Positions 7,843 to 9,275 of a DNA stretch of 9,275 nt are shown here, one piece after another. The position numbers and the translations under genes were made by a program. Under the pieces are notes generated by a model. The model worked only from the letters and a program-made list of their open reading frames with translations, had not been told where the DNA came from and did no database searches. Within the stretch, counting starts at the first letter, position 1. Each line of letters begins with the position of its first letter. This DNA comes from Oscillospiraceae bacterium (GTDB taxonomy: Bacteria > Bacillota_A > Clostridia > Oscillospirales > Oscillospiraceae). The stretch lies in contig JAFUES010000079.1 in NCBI GenBank assembly GCA_017470325.1, forward strand, positions 1 through 9,275, in the 5' to 3' direction.

Positions 7843-7872
7843 TATCCTGCACGGCAAAAACCGTGCAGGATA
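7843..7872 (-). promoter_or_regulatory. Stable 12-bp hairpin in the argG-argH gap
   Basis: TATCCTGCACGG at 7843-7854 pairs perfectly with CCGTGCAGGATA at 7861-7872 around a 6-nt loop. In the minus-strand transcript the loop is UUUUUG and the sequence after the stem is UUGUGCAAAC. It therefore lacks the U-run of an intrinsic terminator, and on the plus strand no T-run follows either. It lies 18 nt after the argG stop. Likely roles are protection of the argG 3' end, RNase processing between argG and the downstream genes, or partial attenuation. The structure is seen; the role is inference. Confidence 0.7.
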
Positions 7873-7890
7873 AGCAAGTATGATCTGTTC

Positions 7891-9105
7891 TTATTTTCCG
7901 TCTACGATGGCCTGGACCTGGATGGGCAGGCCGTAGAGGTTGATAAAGCCGGCGGCGTCCGCCTGGTTGTAATCGCTCTCGCCGAAGGTGGCGATCTCCT
8001 CGCTGTACAGGGAGTAAGGGCTCCAGACACCGGCGTTGATCATGTTGCCCTTGTAGAGCTTCAGCCGGACCTTGCCGGTGACCCGTTCCTGGGTCTTGTC
8101 CACGAAGGCGCTGAGAGCCTCCCGCAGAGGGGTGAACCACTGGCCGTTGTAGACCAGCTCGCCGAAGGTGATGGCCAGCTTCTGCTTCTCATGCAGGGTC
8201 ATCTTGTCCAGGCAGATGCTCTCCAGCACGCTATGGGCCTTATAGAGGATGGCGCCGCCCGGTGTCTCATAGACGCCGCGGCACTTGATGCCCACCAGCC
8301 GGTTCTCCACGATGTCAAGCAGACCGATGCCGTTGGCGCCGCCCAGCTCGTTGAGCTTGAGGATGATCTCCTTGGCGCTGAGCTTCTCATCGTTGAGGGC
8401 CACAGGCTTGCCCTGCTCAAAGTCCAGGGTGATGTAGGTGGGCGCGTCCGGCGCCTGGATGGGAGATACGCCCATCTCCAGGAAGCCGGGCTTCTCATAC
8501 TGGGGCTCGTTGCCCGGATCTTCCAGGTCCAGACCCTCGTGGCTCAGATGCCACAGGTTCTTATCCTTGGAGTAGTTGGTTTCCCGATTGATCTTTAAAG
8601 GCACATTGTGAGCCTCGGCGTAGTCGATCTCCTCATCGCGGGATTTGATGTTCCACTCCCGCCAGGGGGCGATCACAGGCATATTGGGGGCAAAGTGCTT
8701 GATGGCCAACTCGAAGCGGACCTGGTCGTTGCCCTTGCCGGTGCAGCCGTGGACGATGGCGTCGGCGCCTTCCTTCAGCGCGACCTCCACCAGGCCCTTG
8801 GCGATAACGGGGCGGGCGTGGCTGGTGCCAAGCAGGTACTCCTCATAGACGGCCCCGGCCTTCATGCACGGGATAATGAAATCGTCCACATACTCTTCCG
8901 TCAGATCCAGCACATACAGCTTGGAAGCGCCGGTCTTGAGGGCCTTTTCCTCCAGCCCCTCCAGCTCGTCGGCCTGGCCCACATTGCCAGAGACGGCGAT
9001 GACCTCGCAGTTGTTGTAATTCTCCTTCAGCCAGGGGATGATGACGGATGTATCCAGACCGCCGGAATAGGCGAGCACGACTTTTTTAATGTTTTCTTTG
9101 TTCAT
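7891..9105 (-). CDS. argG: Argininosuccinate synthase
   Basis: The 404-residue enzyme joins citrulline and aspartate using ATP to form argininosuccinate. The N-terminal PP-loop ATP site is AYSGGLDTS at 12-20. [14 protein letters not shown] lies at 119-132, [21 protein letters not shown] at about 177-197, and [12 protein letters not shown] at 277-288, all hallmarks of the family in the usual order. Length is typical (about 400), with no sign of truncation. It is the first gene of the operon: its ATG at 9103-9105 has a GGAGG site 7 nt upstream, and the promoter and candidate ARG boxes lie just beyond. Being promoter-proximal and followed by a stable hairpin, its part of the transcript may be produced or kept at a different level from the rest; that is inference. 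Confidence 0.98.
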   Translation of the reverse strand: MNKENIKKVVLAYSGGLDTSVIIPWLKENYNNCEVIAVSGNVGQADELEGLEEKALKTGASKLYVLDLTEEYVDDFIIPCMKAGAVYEEYLLGTSHARPVIAKGLVEVALKEGADAIVHGCTGKGNDQVRFELAIKHFAPNMPVIAPWREWNIKSRDEEIDYAEAHNVPLKINRETNYSKDKNLWHLSHEGLDLEDPGNEPQYEKPGFLEMGVSPIQAPDAPTYITLDFEQGKPVALNDEKLSAKEIILKLNELGGANGIGLLDIVENRLVGIKCRGVYETPGGAILYKAHSVLESICLDKMTLHEKQKLAITFGELVYNGQWFTPLREALSAFVDKTQERVTGKVRLKLYKGNMINAGVWSPYSLYSEEIATFGESDYNQADAAGFINLYGLPIQVQAIVDGK

Positions 9106-9112
9106 GGGTATG

Positions 9113-9117
9113 CCTCC
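9113..9117 (-). promoter_or_regulatory. Ribosome binding site of argG
   Basis: GGAGG on the minus strand, 7 nt before the argG ATG. It is the only such site in the short leader, which confirms 9105 as the start of the first gene. Its edge is next to the candidate ARG box. Confidence 0.85.
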
Positions 9118-9135
9118 ATTGAATTTTTATGCGCT
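9118..9135 (-). promoter_or_regulatory. Candidate ARG box (ArgR/AhrC operator) at the transcription start
   Basis: The minus-strand 18-mer is AGCGCATAAAAATTCAAT. By my count it agrees with the Bacillus AhrC-type consensus CATGAATAAAAATTCAAG at 13 of 18 positions, with one perfect half-site (ATTCA), an all-A centre and a degenerate second half. It lies between the -10 box and the ribosome binding site and covers the predicted +1, an ideal repression position for an arginine-bound hexameric ArgR. No argR gene is in the window, so the regulator itself is inferred. Confidence 0.6.
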
Positions 9136-9136
9136 G

Positions 9137-9165
9137 ATTATAGGCCAAATATTGAATATTGTCAA
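9137..9165 (-). promoter_or_regulatory. Sigma-A-type promoter of the arginine operon
   Basis: Read on the minus strand, TTGACA (9160-9165) and TATAAT (9137-9142) are both exact consensus, with the optimal 17-bp spacer. The expected start of transcription is near 9130, which leaves a leader of about 25 nt before the argG ATG. That is too short for a riboswitch, T-box or attenuator, so control should act on initiation. The surrounding DNA is much richer in A+T than the genes. A promoter this close to consensus would be strong unless repressed, fitting an operator-controlled operon. Confidence 0.9.
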
Positions 9166-9275
9166 GGTTTTTCCGAATGAATATTCATCTTCCGTGTATA
9201 TTTGGTAAAAACTTCTTCTTGAAGTGCTTCCCTGCTCCCGCTCTCTTGTACAAGCTGACGAAAGCCCGCCTGCGT
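9162..9275 (-). other. Upstream region; possible 3' end of an unidentified gene
   Basis: A minus-strand frame is open from the right edge for 37 codons to a TGA at 9162-9164 inside the -35 hexamer. It has a hydrophilic, helix-like reading (LVQESGSREALQEEVF is part of it). The other two minus-strand frames are also open over most of this stretch (stops at 9185 and 9127), so openness alone proves nothing. I recognise no family. Other structure here is a perfect 10-bp palindrome CTTGTACAAG (9245-9254) and a 5-bp inverted repeat ACTTC/GAAGT (9211-9225), neither followed by a T-run that would make a terminator for an upstream gene. Confidence 0.2.
9172..9189 (-). promoter_or_regulatory. Second candidate ARG box upstream of the -35
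   Basis: On the plus strand 9174-9187 reads CGAATGAATATTCA. This matches the ARG-box pattern TGAAT-N4-ATTCA at 9 of 10 half-site positions, though the centre starts with a G. It overlaps a perfect 12-bp palindrome, ATGAATATTCAT, at 9177-9188. It sits just upstream of the -35 hexamer, and its centre is about 54 bp (near five helical turns) from the box at the transcription start. Two sites on one helical face would allow cooperative binding or a short loop over the promoter. Confidence 0.5.

Noticed and set aside
7792..7857. Upstream ATG for argH adding 22 residues
   Set aside because: The added residues are not typical of ArgH. They are encoded by the hairpin gap, and the ATG at 7791 has a proper ribosome binding site and the family start MPKLWAG.
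7843..7872. Intrinsic terminator between argG and argH
   Set aside because: The stem is strong, but no U-run follows it on either strand; the U-run is in the loop. A full stop here would also cut off the rest of the operon.
7792..7890. Internal promoter for argH in the gap
   Set aside because: The best I could place was TTGCCG with CATAGG about 18 bp away, a poor -10; nothing approaches the quality of the argG promoter.
6169..8598. 809-codon open frame on the plus strand opposite argC, argH and argG
   Set aside because: It is a mirror of GC-rich codon use in three well-identified genes on the other strand. It crosses gene boundaries and its product shows no recognisable domain.
9106..9130. 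T-box, riboswitch or leader-peptide attenuator before argG
   Set aside because: The leader predicted from the promoter is only about 25 nt, with no room for such a structure.

Overview
The window is essentially one arginine-biosynthesis operon, read entirely on the minus strand (right to left). The order of transcription is argG, argH, argC, argJ, argB, argD, argF, carA, carB, with carB cut by the left edge after its first 51 codons. The DNA is GC-rich, with G or C at most third codon positions, except for an AT-rich control region near the right edge. Strong GGAGG-type ribosome binding sites, a consensus housekeeping promoter, ArgR/AhrC-like operator sequences and tight operon packing point to a Bacillota member. 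A GC-rich Clostridia gut lineage such as Oscillospiraceae is my best guess; that is inference, not something the sequence proves.

Layout: positions 9106-9275 hold the upstream region, with a textbook promoter (TTGACA, 17-bp spacer, TATAAT), two candidate ARG boxes flanking it, and possibly the 3' end of an unidentified upstream gene. argG (7891-9105) is followed by the only sizeable intergenic gap in the operon (99 bp), which contains a perfect 12-bp stem and a smaller hairpin. From argH (6412-7791) leftwards all junctions are overlaps or gaps of 18 bp or less. Three of them (argH/argC, argB/argD, carA/carB) share the same 8-nt start-stop overlap. I saw no terminator, tRNA, rRNA, mobile element or CRISPR array.

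How the genes work together: ArgJ moves acetyl groups from acetylornithine to glutamate. ArgB phosphorylates N-acetylglutamate, ArgC reduces the acyl phosphate, and ArgD aminates the semialdehyde to acetylornithine. ArgJ then releases ornithine. CarA and CarB make carbamoyl phosphate, ArgF joins it to ornithine to give citrulline, and ArgG and ArgH convert citrulline to arginine. Every step from glutamate to arginine is therefore covered in one transcript, through the acetyl-recycling route. Control appears to be at two levels: transcription, by arginine-dependent repression at the ARG boxes, and enzyme activity, by arginine inhibition of ArgB, whose N-terminal extension matches the arginine-sensitive class.

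No undescribed biological system is evident. The points most worth a second look are the uncommon short-form ArgC, the enterobacterial-style ornithine carbamoyltransferase, the hairpin between argG and argH, the promoter-operator layout, and the repeated overlap geometry.
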